The position numbers and the translations under genes were made by a program. Shown here piece after piece: positions 1 through 9,466 of a DNA stretch of 25,000 nt. The notes below the pieces were generated by a model that saw only the letters and a list, made by a program, of their open reading frames with translations, was not told where the DNA came from and searched no databases. The stretch is taken from NCBI GenBank assembly GCA_034096865.1, contig JAWQFJ010009716.1, positions 1 to 25,000 of the forward strand, written 5' to 3'. Position 1 is the first letter of the stretch. Every line of letters begins with the position of its first letter. The DNA comes from Theodoxus fluviatilis (taxonomy: Eukaryota; Mollusca; Gastropoda; Cycloneritida; Neritidae).

Positions 1-138
1 GAAAAGAATATTGACGTTGATGGGTTAGATCCGTATGAAATACCAAACAGTTCATGCTATCATCCATTTTTCTACAATTTACAGTGCAAAATACGAACCA
101 CGAGGGTTTATGACAAGGTCGTTATAAATGCTTCACAT
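1..138 (+). CDS. Possible 3' fragment of an unidentified protein-coding sequence at window edge
   Basis: Frame 1 is open from the first base to a stop at 193-195. Its first 30 or so residues have a mixed, protein-like composition, including the string DGLDPYEIP. From about position 139 the frame runs into a tRNA-derived repeat, where the peptide MAQLVEH is simply a translation of the tRNA D-arm, so any real coding part must end earlier. I have a vague impression that DPYEIP-type strings occur in uncharacterised invertebrate proteins that may be transposon-linked, but I cannot name a family. It may be an exon end, a decayed transposon fragment or chance. No splice site was assigned. Confidence 0.22.
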
Positions 139-149
139 ACATACAAGTT

Positions 150-365
150 TACAATGGCACAGTTGGTAGAGCATTGGGCTCTTGGTCATGCATGACCAGG
201 TTCGATTCTGCACTGAAACTTTTTTTCGAGGGGTTGTGGGTTCGAACCCACCTGTTTTTTTTTGTTTGTGTGTGTGTGCGTTTTTTCCTCCTCTTTTCTC
301 GGAGGCTGCGGGTTCGAACCCGATCTTCTTTTTTTCTTCTCCAAAACCTGGAGGTTCAGCGCCAG
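150..365 (+). mobile_element. tRNA-derived SINE-like remnant with three B-box-like motifs
   Basis: A tRNA-like head is visible. A box A-type stretch TGGCACAGTTGG (155-166) is followed by GTAGAGCATTGGGCTCTT, which resembles the D-arm and anticodon region of a tRNA-Lys, and by a box B-type GGTTCGATTCT (199-209). Two further TTCGAA-centred motifs follow: the perfect palindrome GTGGGTTCGAACCCAC (236-251) and CGGGTTCGAACCCG (309-322). Each of the three is followed by a T-run (from 220, 255 and 328) that could act as a Pol III terminator. No complete cloverleaf or acceptor stem can be folded, so this is a tRNA-derived repeat and not a functional tRNA gene. The order head - B - T-run - B - T-run - B - T-run suggests duplication of the 3' half. 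Confidence 0.55.
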
Positions 366-748
366 CGGTTTTTATTTTTCAAGGGAAATACATAAATTAG
401 TCATAACTGCCTATTTTACATCCAGCCCTTGTTAAAACAAGAAGAAAAAAATCCAATCCCATCCCCCACCCCTACCCACCCACCCACCCTCTATTCCACA
501 CAAAATTCACACAATAACACAGATTACAATCAATTCATGGTAACGAAATACCACATTAAAAATAACCACAAAGTGAATTTAGAATAAGATGAAAGTATCT
601 AGAATGACTGCATAAGAAAAGTGTGTAGTTTCAATTTAAATTTCTCTTAAGATTTCGCAATTTTAAGAGAATTGGATAGTGTGTTCCACATAGTAGCCCC
701 TGAATAAGATAGGCTATGTTTAAACAAATCAATCCTAGGTTGTGGTAT

Positions 749-750
<2 letters not shown>
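365..750 (-). mobile_element. 5'-truncated LINE 3' end (L2/CR1-like), copy B
   Basis: On the minus strand, 748-650 encodes the C-terminal tail of a LINE polyprotein, IPQPRIDLF...LSYSG...WNTLSNSLKIAKS, ending in TAA. The same PQPRID(L/I)F and WNTL block ends the other two LINE copies in this window (about 4254-4398 and 21321-21461). Then follow about 220 bp of 3' UTR and a tail (430-375) with GGGCTGGATGTAA, a hairpin-forming AGGCA...TGACT and AATAAA. The copy begins immediately beside a (GA)n tract (751-819), so it is strongly 5'-truncated, as is usual for target-primed reverse transcription. Confidence 0.72.
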
Positions 751-806
<56 letters not shown>

Positions 807-841
807 GACAGAGACAGAGAACGAGAACGAACGAACGAACA
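751..841. repeat. (GA)n microsatellite followed by (GAAC)n
   Basis: Nearly pure GA dinucleotides run to about 819 and then pass into GAAC/ACGA tetramers (820-841). On the minus strand the tetramer is the terminal (GTTC)n of LINE tail copy A, which runs on into (TC)n. Confidence 0.95.
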
Positions 842-897
842 AACTTTATTTTCTAAGGGTAGTGAATTAGGCAGTAGTGCCTTTCTTACATCCAGCC
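838..897 (-). mobile_element. LINE 3' tail fragment, copy A
   Basis: On the minus strand this reads GGGCTGGATGTAAGAAAGG, then a hairpin AGGCA-CTAC-TGCCT (882-869), AATTCACTACCC and an AATAAAG polyadenylation signal, ending in (GTTC)n. It matches the tails of the copies at 365-430 (minus) and 5087-5157 (plus) and shares its hairpin stem with the full-length LINE at 21041-24369. Only about 60 bp of the element are visible. It lies between a (CA)n tract at its 5' side and a (GA)n tract at its 3' side. Confidence 0.7.
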
Positions 898-1268
898 CAC
901 ACATGCACACACACACTCATGCACACACACATGCACATGCACACGCACACACACGCGCATGCGCACACCCACATGCACGCACACACATGCACACCCTCAC
1001 ACACACATGTACACACACACACACATGCACACACACACACACATGCACACACATGCACACGCACATGCACACATACACATGCATGCGCACACACACCACT
1101 AACACACACATGCTTGCATGCACACACACACACATGCACACACTCACACACACACATGCACACACACACACACACATACGTGTACACACACACACACATA
1201 CAAGCACACACACATGCACAAACACACACACACTCACACACACACACACAAATACACACACACACACA

Positions 1269-1335
<67 letters not shown>
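896..1335. repeat. (CA)n microsatellite, interrupted and long
   Basis: About 440 bp of CA dinucleotides carry TG, GC and AT interruptions up to about 1270 and become pure from about 1272 to 1332. Apparent reading frames on both strands (His/Thr and Cys/Val repeats) are translations of the repeat. Confidence 0.95.
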
Positions 1336-1336
<1 letters not shown>

Positions 1337-1560
1337 ATATGTGCAAGCTCTCCTGCACCAAAACTAAACTGCAAGAATAGAAACACACTTGGGACAGTAT
1401 ATAGTCCAATTACAAATTCACAAAGTCGGTTTCTTTAGAAAGCTATTATGACCTCACAATCACCCATACTTTTCCAATTCAACCAGAATATCATCAACTG
1501 TTTGTAGCAACTGCAGACTGCTCAGCCACTAGACAGAAGAACTCATAGATTCCTGACAAG
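1336..1560. other. Non-repetitive stretch, nothing recognised
   Basis: No convincing reading frame, RNA gene or terminal repeat was seen between the CA tract and the 71-bp tandem repeat. Confidence 0.5.
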
Positions 1561-1748
1561 CCCAACACTTTACACATCCTCCATCCCTGCCCTTCCAGTC
1601 CGCCAGCCCAGTTTGCCTGGGGATCAACAAGCCCAACACTTTGCACATCCTCCATCCCTGCCCTTCCAGTCCGCCAGCCCAACACTTTGCACATCCTCCA
1701 TCCCTGCCCTTCCAGTCCGCCAGCCCAGTTTGCCTGGGGATCAACAAG
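1561..1748. repeat. Short tandem repeat, unit 71 bp (71 + 46 + 71)
   Basis: Three units start with CCCAACACTTT at 1561, 1632 and 1678. Units 1 and 3 are full length (71 bp) and nearly identical. Unit 2 lacks the final part, CCCAGTTTGCCTGGGGATCA, and is 46 bp. No coding signal was seen. Confidence 0.9.
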
Positions 1749-2050
1749 GAGACGTGCCCTGCATACTGTCAGGCTTCCCCCAGCAGGTCACAGAGGAGCA
1801 CAAGTGAGGAAAAGGTCAGGCAGGGATTGATTTCATACAACAGCTGTGCAAAGCAGAGCAAAAAACAAAACCAGTCCCGAATAGAGTGTCTTGCTTCTTT
1901 CTGTAACCTTCAGTCCAAACCCATCTCTAATCTCTTCCCGGCTTTCATCACAGCAAGAAACTCCATAGCTGCAACATCTGCAACCCTTCATATGTGAAAG
2001 TGATATGTTCACCACCATCATCACCACAACCACCATCATAATCCTCATCA
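1749..2050. other. Non-repetitive stretch, nothing recognised
   Basis: Mixed sequence without a convincing gene. Its right end grades into the CAC/ATC trinucleotides that precede the TCC tract. Confidence 0.45.
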
Positions 2051-2160
2051 CCCTCCTCCTCCTCCTCCTCCTCCTCCTCCTCCTCCTCCTCCTCCTCCTC
2101 CTCCTCCTCCTCCTCCTCCTCCTCTCCTCCTCCTCCTCATCATCATCATCATCACCACAA
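2051..2160. repeat. (CTC)n then (TCA)n trinucleotide microsatellite
   Basis: About 88 bp of CTC/TCC repeats pass into TCA/ATC repeats at about 2137-2155. Poly-Leu, poly-Ser, poly-Arg and poly-Gly frames here are repeat translations. Confidence 0.95.
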
Positions 2161-2368
2161 CCACCATCATCATTATCTGTGCTTCTACTGCCAACAGCAT
2201 CTCTGTCAGTTCTTCTCTCAAATGTAATCTCTGATTTGTTTCCATAGTGCATGAATTGCAAGGCAATTGTGCAAACATGCAACTTAGATCACTTAAAAAA
2301 TAGAGCTCCAAACATCCTCTCACAATCACAGAAATAAATGCAGACAACAGTTTGATATTATCAAAAAA

Positions 2369-2369
<1 letters not shown>
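2161..2369. other. Non-repetitive stretch, nothing recognised
   Basis: Mixed AT-rich sequence between two microsatellites, with no supported gene. Confidence 0.4.

Positions 2370-2445
<76 letters not shown>
2370..2445. repeat. (CA)n microsatellite
   Basis: Uninterrupted CA dinucleotides, about 75 bp. Confidence 0.97.
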
Positions 2446-2447
<2 letters not shown>

Positions 2448-2530
2448 AAAGGAAAAAAAATGCATAAGGCAAAATAACATTTGAATTAAAGAACTGTTTA
2501 CCATTTGCACTTAGAACAATCAGCAAACTT

Positions 2531-2548
2531 GTGTATGTGTGTCCATGT

Positions 2549-2596
<48 letters not shown>

Positions 2597-2756
2597 CTCT
2601 GTGTGTGTGTGTGTGTATCTGTGTGTGTGCATGTCCAAGTGTGTGTGTGTGTGTGTGTGTGTGAGTGTGTATGTATCTGTGTGTGTGTATGTGTGAGTGT
2701 CCATGAGAGTGAGTGTCTGAGTGTATGTGTGTGTGTATGTGCTTGTGCATGTCTGA
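2531..2756. repeat. (GT)n microsatellite, interrupted
   Basis: GT dinucleotides with ATCT, CCAT and GAGT interruptions. The frames seen on both strands are repeat translations. Confidence 0.95.
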
Positions 2757-2869
2757 CCAAGTAACTCTTAAGGTCCTGTAAGTGTCACTTCATAGTGTGT
2801 TTCAATTCCCCACAGGCCACTGTACAGGACTAATTGCAAATCTGTAGACAAAAATCAGTCAACTAAGCA

Positions 2870-3165
2870 TCCGACTGGGGTGGGGCAGCTATGGGCGGTA
2901 CAGGATTGAGCAGAGACTGGGCAGTAATGATGGATGATACAGGAGTTGAGCAGGTTGGGGCGGGAATGGGGGGTAAGGACTTGGGCAGACAGTGGTGGGG
3001 CGATTAGTGGATGATGGCAAGGACTGAGCAGGTTGGGGGGTCGGGGGCTCTTGGGCGGTACACCGTGAGCAGGGTGGGGGCCATAGCTATGGGCGGTACA
3101 AGATTGCAGCAGAGTGGTGGGGCAGCTAATGGGCGGGTGATTGGGCGGTACAAACAGGATCTTAG
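2870..3165. repeat. Degenerate G-rich minisatellite
   Basis: The phrases GGGCGGTACA, GATTGAGCAG, GAGCAGGTTGGGG and TGGTGGGGC recur at irregular spacing over about 300 bp. The period is not constant, so this is an old, diverged tandem array. The plus strand is strongly G-rich. Confidence 0.6.
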
Positions 3166-3426
3166 AATTAAGCAACGTCCACGGGCATAAACGCCACAAA
3201 AAACCAGAACAGCTAAAACCTTCAAAACACTTGTGTGATCACAAACACGAGAACTCACTTCACTAGTCCGCACCCACACACCTTCCCAGTGGCACTCCCA
3301 CTGGGCAGCCCTGTAATTAGATAGGAATCCGAAGGACATCTTCTTGGAGGCAGGCTGTGTGTGGAGAAAGCAGATGGCCTAGGGAGGCTTGATGATGGAA
3401 GCTTGATGATGGTCACTGGCAAGTAA
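3166..3426. other. Left flank of truncated LINE, nothing recognised
   Basis: No supported gene. Weak similarity to the upstream RT region may extend leftward to about 3400, with stops (TAA at 3424-3426). Confidence 0.4.
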
Positions 3427-4398
3427 TGGCAGTCAAATCGTCTGTTGAAGAGAGTGCCCTTTTCCAAGTATGGTATTCTAAAAGCGGGTGTCCCACAGGG
3501 ATCTGTACTAGGCCCCCTTTTATTCTGCTTATTCATAAATGACCTACCCTTGCATGTCACAGATAGAAAGGTCTCATGTAACATGTTTGCAGATGATACA
3601 ACGCTGTCTACCGCGGACAGCTCAACCGAAACTGTGGCAGATAAACTCCAAAAGAGTCTTGATGAAATATGTTGCTGGTGTCTTTCAAATCATATGGTCC
3701 TCAACCCGTCCAAAACCAAGTATATGGTGATAACCACAAGGCAAAAACATCAACTACATCCTTTGTCACTCCCACTCTCACTTGATGCAGGGCCGATAGA
3801 AAAGGTGAAAGAACACAAAGTGCTTGGGGTGATGATTGACGAACAGTTAGACTGGAACTCACACATAAATCTGATGTGCAAAAAGATTTCAAGCAATCTC
3901 TTTCTACTGTCAAAGCTGAGGCACTTTGTAGACACGGAAACCTGCAAAATCTTTTTCAGTGCCCACATCGTATCACACATCAATTACGCATCAACATTGT
4001 GGGATAACTGTAGTGAAGCTAATTTGAAGAGAGTTAATTCACTATACAGAAGAGCTTCTAAGCTTATGGTCCCAAATAAATCTCTCAGCACTGAAAAGAA
4101 AATGGAAATGCTTGACATTTTGCCTCTCCATAAGCATCTGCAGCTCAATAAGTGTGTGCTTGTGAAAAAGGTAAAAGATGGCCGAACACCAGAATATCTA
4201 ACCAAACTATTTGAGCAGTCATCATTCAGAGGACATGACAAATTTCTCCTGCCTCAGCCTCGCATCGATTTGTTCAAATCGAGCCTATCTTACTCTGGGG
4301 CTGCTCTGTGGAATACACTGCCTGATGACATAAAATGTATCAAGTCTTTGCCTATGTTCAAAGACAAATTCGCACTATTCTCAGGCATCATCCTATGA
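3427..4398 (+). mobile_element. 5'-truncated L2/CR1-like LINE: RT catalytic part plus C-terminal domain
   Basis: One open frame (about 3427-4398, no ATG at its start) encodes the second half of a non-LTR reverse transcriptase and the C-terminal tail. GVPQGS(V)LGPLL, RT block B-like, is at about 3487, FADDT with the two catalytic aspartates is at about 3586, NPSKTKYM follows, then HKVLGVMID. The tail has LSKLRHFV, SLYRRASK, LNKC, LPQPRIDLF and ALWNTLP, then TGA. Motif order matches the full-length LINE at 21321-24122, but the residues differ enough to make it a separate subfamily. The endonuclease domain and the first RT blocks, including the first catalytic Asp, are missing, so it cannot be active. 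The frame is otherwise unbroken, which suggests a fairly young insertion. Confidence 0.9.
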
Positions 4399-4755
4399 CA
4401 TAGTTTTCCACGCTTTCATCTGACGTCTAGACAGTGGAACGGCTAAGTGTGTATCCTACATTGTCCATTCTTCACATATGCTTACTTCAGGCCACCCCTG
4501 GCTGAACTATTGGAGGGGTTCCGGCTGATTGGGGGTGGGGGAGTAGGGGAGGGAGTGTACACCAAGAGGCTTTGGCCTACATGTATGTTATTTGTTTTTA
4601 ACATTTGGATGTTTAGAAAATTGTTTTTTATGTATATGTCATTGTAGTTACGTCAAGTTCCATATTTGAATTTTGCTTCTCTGGTACACTATCTACCCAT
4701 TTTAGTATGCTTAAGAAATTGTACATGTATAATTCTTGCGATAATTAGACTGATC
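4399..4755 (+). other. Probable 3' UTR of the truncated LINE
   Basis: AT-rich sequence follows directly after the LINE stop codon, with no reading frame of note. The true 3' end of this copy is uncertain because CT-rich DNA begins at about 4756. Confidence 0.45.
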
Positions 4756-4979
4756 TATCTCTTGCTCTCTCTCTTTCCTCTATCACTCTCCTCTCATTCT
4801 GTCTCTTCTACTCCTCTCTCATCTTCTCTCTCTCTCTCCCTCCCCTCCCTCCCTCCCTCCACCCCCCCTCCCGTCCCTCCCTCCCTCCCTCCCTCCCTCC
4901 CTCCCTCCCTCTTACTCTAATACTCTCTTCCCTTCCTCCCCCCCAGCTCCCTCCTCTCTCTCTCTCTCCTCTCTCTCTC

Positions 4980-5029
<50 letters not shown>

Positions 5030-5062
5030 ACCCCCCCCCCCCCTCCCTTTCTCTTACTCACA
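4756..5062. repeat. CT-rich microsatellite block, (CT)n and (CCCT)n
   Basis: CT dinucleotides and CCCT/CCTCC units, then a long (CT)n at about 4990-5027 and a C-run at about 5030-5043. Strand-asymmetric polypyrimidine DNA. Confidence 0.93.
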
Positions 5063-5086
5063 CCTTGGAATATTTTGCCTCACGGG

Positions 5087-5157
5087 ACTGAATGTAAGAA
5101 AGGGCACTACTGCCTAATTTCCACTAGCCTTGTAAAATAACAAGTTTGTTTTGTTTG
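5087..5157 (+). mobile_element. LINE 3' tail fragment, copy D
   Basis: ACTGAATGTAAGAAAGGG, a hairpin GGCA-CTAC-TGCC (5103-5114), CTAATTTCCACTAGCC, then TTGTAAAATAACAAG and a GTTTGTTTT-type tail that runs into (CT)n. It is homologous to copies A and B, on the opposite strand. CT-rich DNA lies on both sides, which fits a heavily truncated copy inserted into a (CT)n tract. It could instead be the real 3' end of the LINE at 3427, with an expanded 3' UTR. Confidence 0.62.
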
Positions 5158-5159
5158 TT

Positions 5160-5202
5160 CTCCCATCTCCTCTCTCTCTCTCTCTCATCCTCTCTCTCTC
5201 TC

Positions 5203-5234
<32 letters not shown>

Positions 5235-5381
5235 CCCCCCCCCCCTCCCCCCCCCCCCCCCCCCCCCCTCTCTCTCTCTCCTCTCCCTCCCATCCTCCCT
5301 CCCTCCTCCCTCCCTCCCTCCCCTCCCTCCCTCCCTCCCTCCCTCCCTCTCATCTCTCTCCTACTCTCTCTCCTCTCTCAG

Positions 5382-5425
<44 letters not shown>
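5160..5425. repeat. CT/C-rich microsatellite block
   Basis: (CT)n, CCT units, CCCT units and C homopolymers (about 5234-5267), ending in pure (CT)n at about 5384-5424. Apparent Ser/Leu/Pro frames are repeat translations. Confidence 0.95.
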
Positions 5426-6476
<1,051 letters not shown>

Positions 6477-6633
6477 GTCTCCCTACTCAATTTGTAATGG
6501 CAAACAACTAGAGAAATTGAGACTTGACTTCTTGCTCTAACCAGGTCAGCTCTAATGAGTTTGGAATCAATGACCTTACATAGCGTACAAAGATAGATGG
6601 GCCATCAAACTCTATTTATAATCATCATCATGA
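6477..6633 (+). mobile_element. SINE-like dispersed repeat, copy 1 (diverged)
   Basis: Contains the shared blocks TCTCCCTACTC, AACTAGAGAAATTGAGACTTGACT, CTCTAA, then ATGACCTTACATAGCGTACAAAG and a short ATC-type tail (ATCATCATCAT, about 6621-6631). The same order of blocks is found at 8870-9062 and 19151-19352. This copy is the most diverged of the plus-strand ones. Confidence 0.6.
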
Positions 6634-6713
6634 ACTTGAAGGCCAAAATTTTCAAAGAACTGCTTCCTTTTTTGTAGAATGAAGCATTGGAAGACAAGAA
6701 AAGTCATAAAAGC

Positions 6714-6830
6714 AGACCTGCCACTTTTCCCACCCTCAAAATCAGAATATATTCACGACAAAAATACATAATCTGAGGGGGGGGGGGAATCAGAATCATC
6801 ATGTTTTTACCCGCTGGCCATGGAAAACTA
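6714..6830 (+). repeat. Dispersed repeat, partner of 8656-8775
   Basis: CTTTTCCCAC, AAATCAGAATAT, TTCA(C/T)GA, ATCTG(A/G)GG, GAATCA, CATGTTTT and the final GC(T/C)GGC-like block occur in the same order and spacing at 8656-8775. The two copies differ by many small changes. This one has an 11-bp G-run (about 6777-6787) where the other has GGGGAGAAAAAA. Confidence 0.55.
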
Positions 6831-7304
6831 GTGTGAACACAACAAACCACATCAAAACAAGAGTTTTGGGTGATTTATCCAAAACAGGTGAGAAGATTTG
6901 GTACATGATCTGTGAGCGTGGAAAGCAGCCCTGCCTGGAAGGAACAAACGGCAGTGTGCCTCATCATACAGCACTGTGGCACAGAATCATTATTGCACAC
7001 AGCCTGATGCTTAGTGCTTCTACCTATCTGATGTCAAACCATGTTTATGGAAAATAAACATGTGACCCAAATGTCAAGACTGACACAACAGCTGATGCCC
7101 CTAAATAAAAGGGCCAGAACCAGTTTGCTGCTGATCAAAAAATGTGTTTTTTCCATGTCATATTTATCAAATGTCTCATTGGTTCACTGGCAGCAAATGG
7201 TGGACAAAATTATCAGGTTATTACCATATTATGTAACAACAATAGTCAAACTTTAATTACTATGTCATGTTCTTTATATATACAGCAGCAATCATTATGA
7301 ACGG
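6831..7304. other. Intergenic or intronic DNA, nothing recognised
   Basis: Short frames of about 70 codons have no recognisable family and no coding-like composition. Confidence 0.45.
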
Positions 7305-7442
7305 TTGATTGAATAATGTTTTATGGCTTAAATCAGCCTTTGTTTTCTATGCAAGGCCATGACTGAAGTTGTTCAGCCTTTCAGCCTATGTATTTGTAGG
7401 CTATGTAAGGCCCCAGACCACAAAAATCTCCCTAGAGCTGAT
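7305..7442 (-). mobile_element. SINE-like dispersed repeat, copy 2 (3' part, duplicated end)
   Basis: On the minus strand, CTCTAGGGAGATTTTTGTGG is followed by GGCCTTACATAGCCTACAAA and, shortly after, a second version GGCCTTGCATAG...AAAGGCTGATTTAAGCC and AATC-like tail bases. These match the 3' third of copies 4 and 5. The conserved 3' end is therefore present twice in tandem in this copy. Confidence 0.6.
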
Positions 7443-7534
7443 GAGTGCTACTTAATGAAAAAACGGAAGATATATATTTGAACAAGCATTTTAGTATCAG
7501 TGACCTCTTCAGAATAGTGCAATATAAGCAGTGA

Positions 7535-7562
7535 TATGATGGTGATGATGATGATGATGATA

Positions 7563-7608
<46 letters not shown>

Positions 7609-7670
7609 CGATGATGATGATGATGATGACGATGACGATGATGATGATGATGATGATAATGATGATGATG

Positions 7671-7762
<92 letters not shown>

Positions 7763-7764
7763 AA
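7535..7764. repeat. (ATG)n / (ATC)n trinucleotide microsatellite
   Basis: About 230 bp of GAT/ATG trinucleotides with occasional GAC and AAT variants. It directly abuts the truncated 3' side of SINE-like copy 3 on the minus strand, where it reads as an ATC tail. Poly-Met and poly-His frames are repeat translations. Confidence 0.96.
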
Positions 7765-7858
7765 TGGCCTAAGAGCAAGTCAAGTTTCCCTCGTTATTCG
7801 CCTTCTACAAACCACGCAGGGAAACATGGTGGGTCCATTCTTACCCCCAACCTACAGG
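7765..7858 (-). mobile_element. SINE-like dispersed repeat, copy 3 (5' part, ATC tail)
   Basis: On the minus strand it contains CTGTAGGTTGGGGGTAAGAA, TGGACCCACC, GGCGAATAACGAGGGAAAC and TTGACTTGCTCT, all matching the first half of copies 4 and 5, then TAGGCCATTATC and the long (ATC)n tract. The central part of the 3' end is missing. Confidence 0.7.
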
Positions 7859-7912
7859 TCATAAATAACATGTTGGCAAATATTTTTGCAGCACGAACAT
7901 AAAAAGGTGAAG

Positions 7913-8457
7913 GCCCTGTAGTCACACAAATGCTGCCTCTGGTCTCAAAGTCATGCCCTGTAGTCACACAAATGCTGCCTCTGGTCTCAAAGTCATGCCC
8001 TGTAGTCACACAAATGCTGCCTCTGGTCTCAAAGTCATGCCCTGTAGTCACACAAATGCTGCCTCTGGTCTCAAAGTCATGCCCTGTAGTCACACAAATG
8101 CTGCCTCTGGTCTCAAAGTCATGCCCTGTAGTCACACAAATGCTGCCTCTGGTCTCAAAGTCATGCCCTGTAGTCACACAAATGCTGCCTCTGGTCTCAA
8201 AGTCATGCCCTGTAGTCACACAAATGCTGCCTCTGCTCTCAAAGTCATGCCCTGTAGTCACACAAATGCTGCCTCTGGTCTCAAAGTCATGCCCTGTAGT
8301 CACACAAATGCTGCCTCTGGTCTCAGTCATGCCCTGTAGTCACACAAATGCTGCCTCTGGTCTCAAAGTCATGCCCTGTAGTCACACAAATGCTGCCTCT
8401 GGTCTCAAAGTCATGCCCTGTAGTCACACAAATGCTGCCTCTGGTCTCAAAGTCATG
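7913..8457. repeat. Minisatellite, 42-bp unit, about 13 copies
   Basis: The unit begins with ATGCTGCCTCTG at 7930, 7972, 8014, 8056, 8098, 8140, 8182, 8224, 8266, 8308, 8348, 8390 and 8432. A partial unit precedes the first and the last unit is cut at about 8457. Copies are almost identical. I see one G-to-C change in the unit at 8224 and a 2-bp deletion in the unit at 8308 that shifts the phase. Because 42 is a multiple of 3 and the unit lacks stops in several frames, long frames appear on both strands. They have no start context, no flanking coding sequence and no known domain. Confidence 0.97.
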
Positions 8458-8655
8458 TTTCTGTTGACACTGCCTGCTTCAGATCAATGGAGGGAGAATT
8501 TGCACATTGATGAAATGACATTGATGAACACAAAGCCCTGTTGACATGTGGACTGCAATCTTTACAAAGCCAAAGGCCTAACCTCCTGTCAGGTTAGTGC
8601 TGTGATCAAACAGGTTCCAAAAAAATGACTTGTTTATTCCCATGCTGCCATACCA
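8458..8655. other. Unique-looking DNA, nothing recognised
   Basis: Right flank of the minisatellite, without a supported gene. Confidence 0.4.
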
Positions 8656-8775
8656 TATCTGCCTCTTTTCCCACACTAAAAATCAGAATATTCATGATGA
8701 AAAAAACTTTATCTGGGGAGAAAAAATATGAATGATTTTTGAATCACCATGTTTTAACATGCCAGCTAACATATG
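8656..8775 (+). repeat. Dispersed repeat, partner of 6714-6830
   Basis: Same block order as the copy at 6714-6830 (CTTTTCCCAC, AAATCAGAATAT, GAATCA, CATGTTTT). No terminal inverted repeat or tail was identified, so the class is unknown. Confidence 0.55.
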
Positions 8776-8869
8776 AAACAAAGTGTCCTTGAATGACATT
8801 TCAATGTTGTTCACAGATGAATTTATAAACTCCATGTACAGGTATTGTTTTCCAGCCTTTTCCCCTTGT

Positions 8870-9062
8870 GCTCCAACTGTAGGTTTGGGGTAAGAATTGA
8901 CCCATCGCATCTCCCTATGCGATTCTTAAGAGGCGAATAACTAGGGAAACCGTGACTTGATTAGCTTTTACTCTAAACTGTTCTAGTGATTTTTGTGCAT
9001 AATGGCCTTACATAGCCTACAAAGGCTGATAGGCCGAAAAACACTATCCATCCATCCATCCC
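8870..9062 (+). mobile_element. SINE-like dispersed repeat, copy 4 (TCCA tail)
   Basis: One of the two most complete copies. It carries AGGTTTGGGGTAAGAATTGA, CATCGCATCTCCCTATGCGA, GAGGCGAATAACTAGGGAAA, CGTGACTTGA and TTCTAGTGATTTTTGTGC. It ends in a hairpin region (9004-9035) with outer GGCC/GGCC and inner AGCCT/AGGCT stems, then AAAACACTA and (TCCA)n. I see no tRNA-like head, so the promoter type is unknown. It may be a SINE, or the short 3' end of an unidentified LINE. Confidence 0.72.
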
Positions 9063-9167
9063 CCTTGTGCACTTCATACAGGTTTGACACTTTTGAAATT
9101 TCTACCCAGGGAATTCACCTCTCTGTTCATTTGGCCTTCAGCAGCACACTCTTTGAAGGCTGCAGAT

Positions 9168-9434
9168 TGTAGCACTGTGACAGCATGATAGATTTAGTAG
9201 CAATGACCTCCCCCAGCAATTCCTTTCCTGTGAAAACCCTTGCCACTGCTTTGTTCTTGCAAAGAGAAAAAACCCTTGTGGTATGACTTGCATACAATGT
9301 GACGATGTCTATTGATGAGGTCATGAATTGATGACGTGACTGTGTAGATGATGGCCGAATAAAGAAGACCTAAAACAGTTGATGCCGCCTTTGTCTTTGC
9401 CTGTGATACAATGATAAAAAGAGAACATCGCACA
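9168..9434 (+). mobile_element. Putative Ty3/Gypsy-like LTR
   Basis: The right boundary is supported by CA at 9433-9434, followed at once by a primer-binding-site-like TGGTGGCAGCGG (9435-9446). An AATAAA (about 9359) lies 70-80 bp before the end, as expected for a polyadenylation signal in R. The left boundary TGTAGC at 9168 is a guess based on the TG...CA rule. No second LTR was found in the window to confirm it. Confidence 0.5.
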
Positions 9435-9446
9435 TGGTGGCAGCGG
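9435..9446 (+). promoter_or_regulatory. Primer-binding site of LTR retrotransposon
   Basis: TGGTGGCAGCGG starts with the TGG that pairs with a tRNA CCA end. It lies directly after the LTR CA and 20 bp before a gag-like ATG. The matching tRNA 3' end would be CCGCTGCCACCA. The tRNA species was not determined. Confidence 0.55.
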
Positions 9447-9466
9447 TTAACTAAAATCAGGTGAAG

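Noticed and set aside
155..210. A functional tRNA-Lys gene
   Set aside because: Box A and box B-like motifs exist, but the acceptor and anticodon stems do not pair, so a tRNA-derived repeat is the better call.
867..1409. Cys/Val-rich and His/Thr-rich frames over the CA tract
   Set aside because: Pure dinucleotide repeat translation. The same applies to 2326-2764, 5724-6062 and 20612-21144.
7913..8457. CRISPR-like array
   Set aside because: The 42-bp units are directly contiguous with no unique spacers, and the context is eukaryotic.
7794..8544. Frames of 178 and 204 codons with a 14-residue repeat, as a possible repeat protein
   Set aside because: The 42-bp unit is a multiple of three and stop-free. 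The plus frame switches phase at the 2-bp deletion, and no coding exon flanks it.
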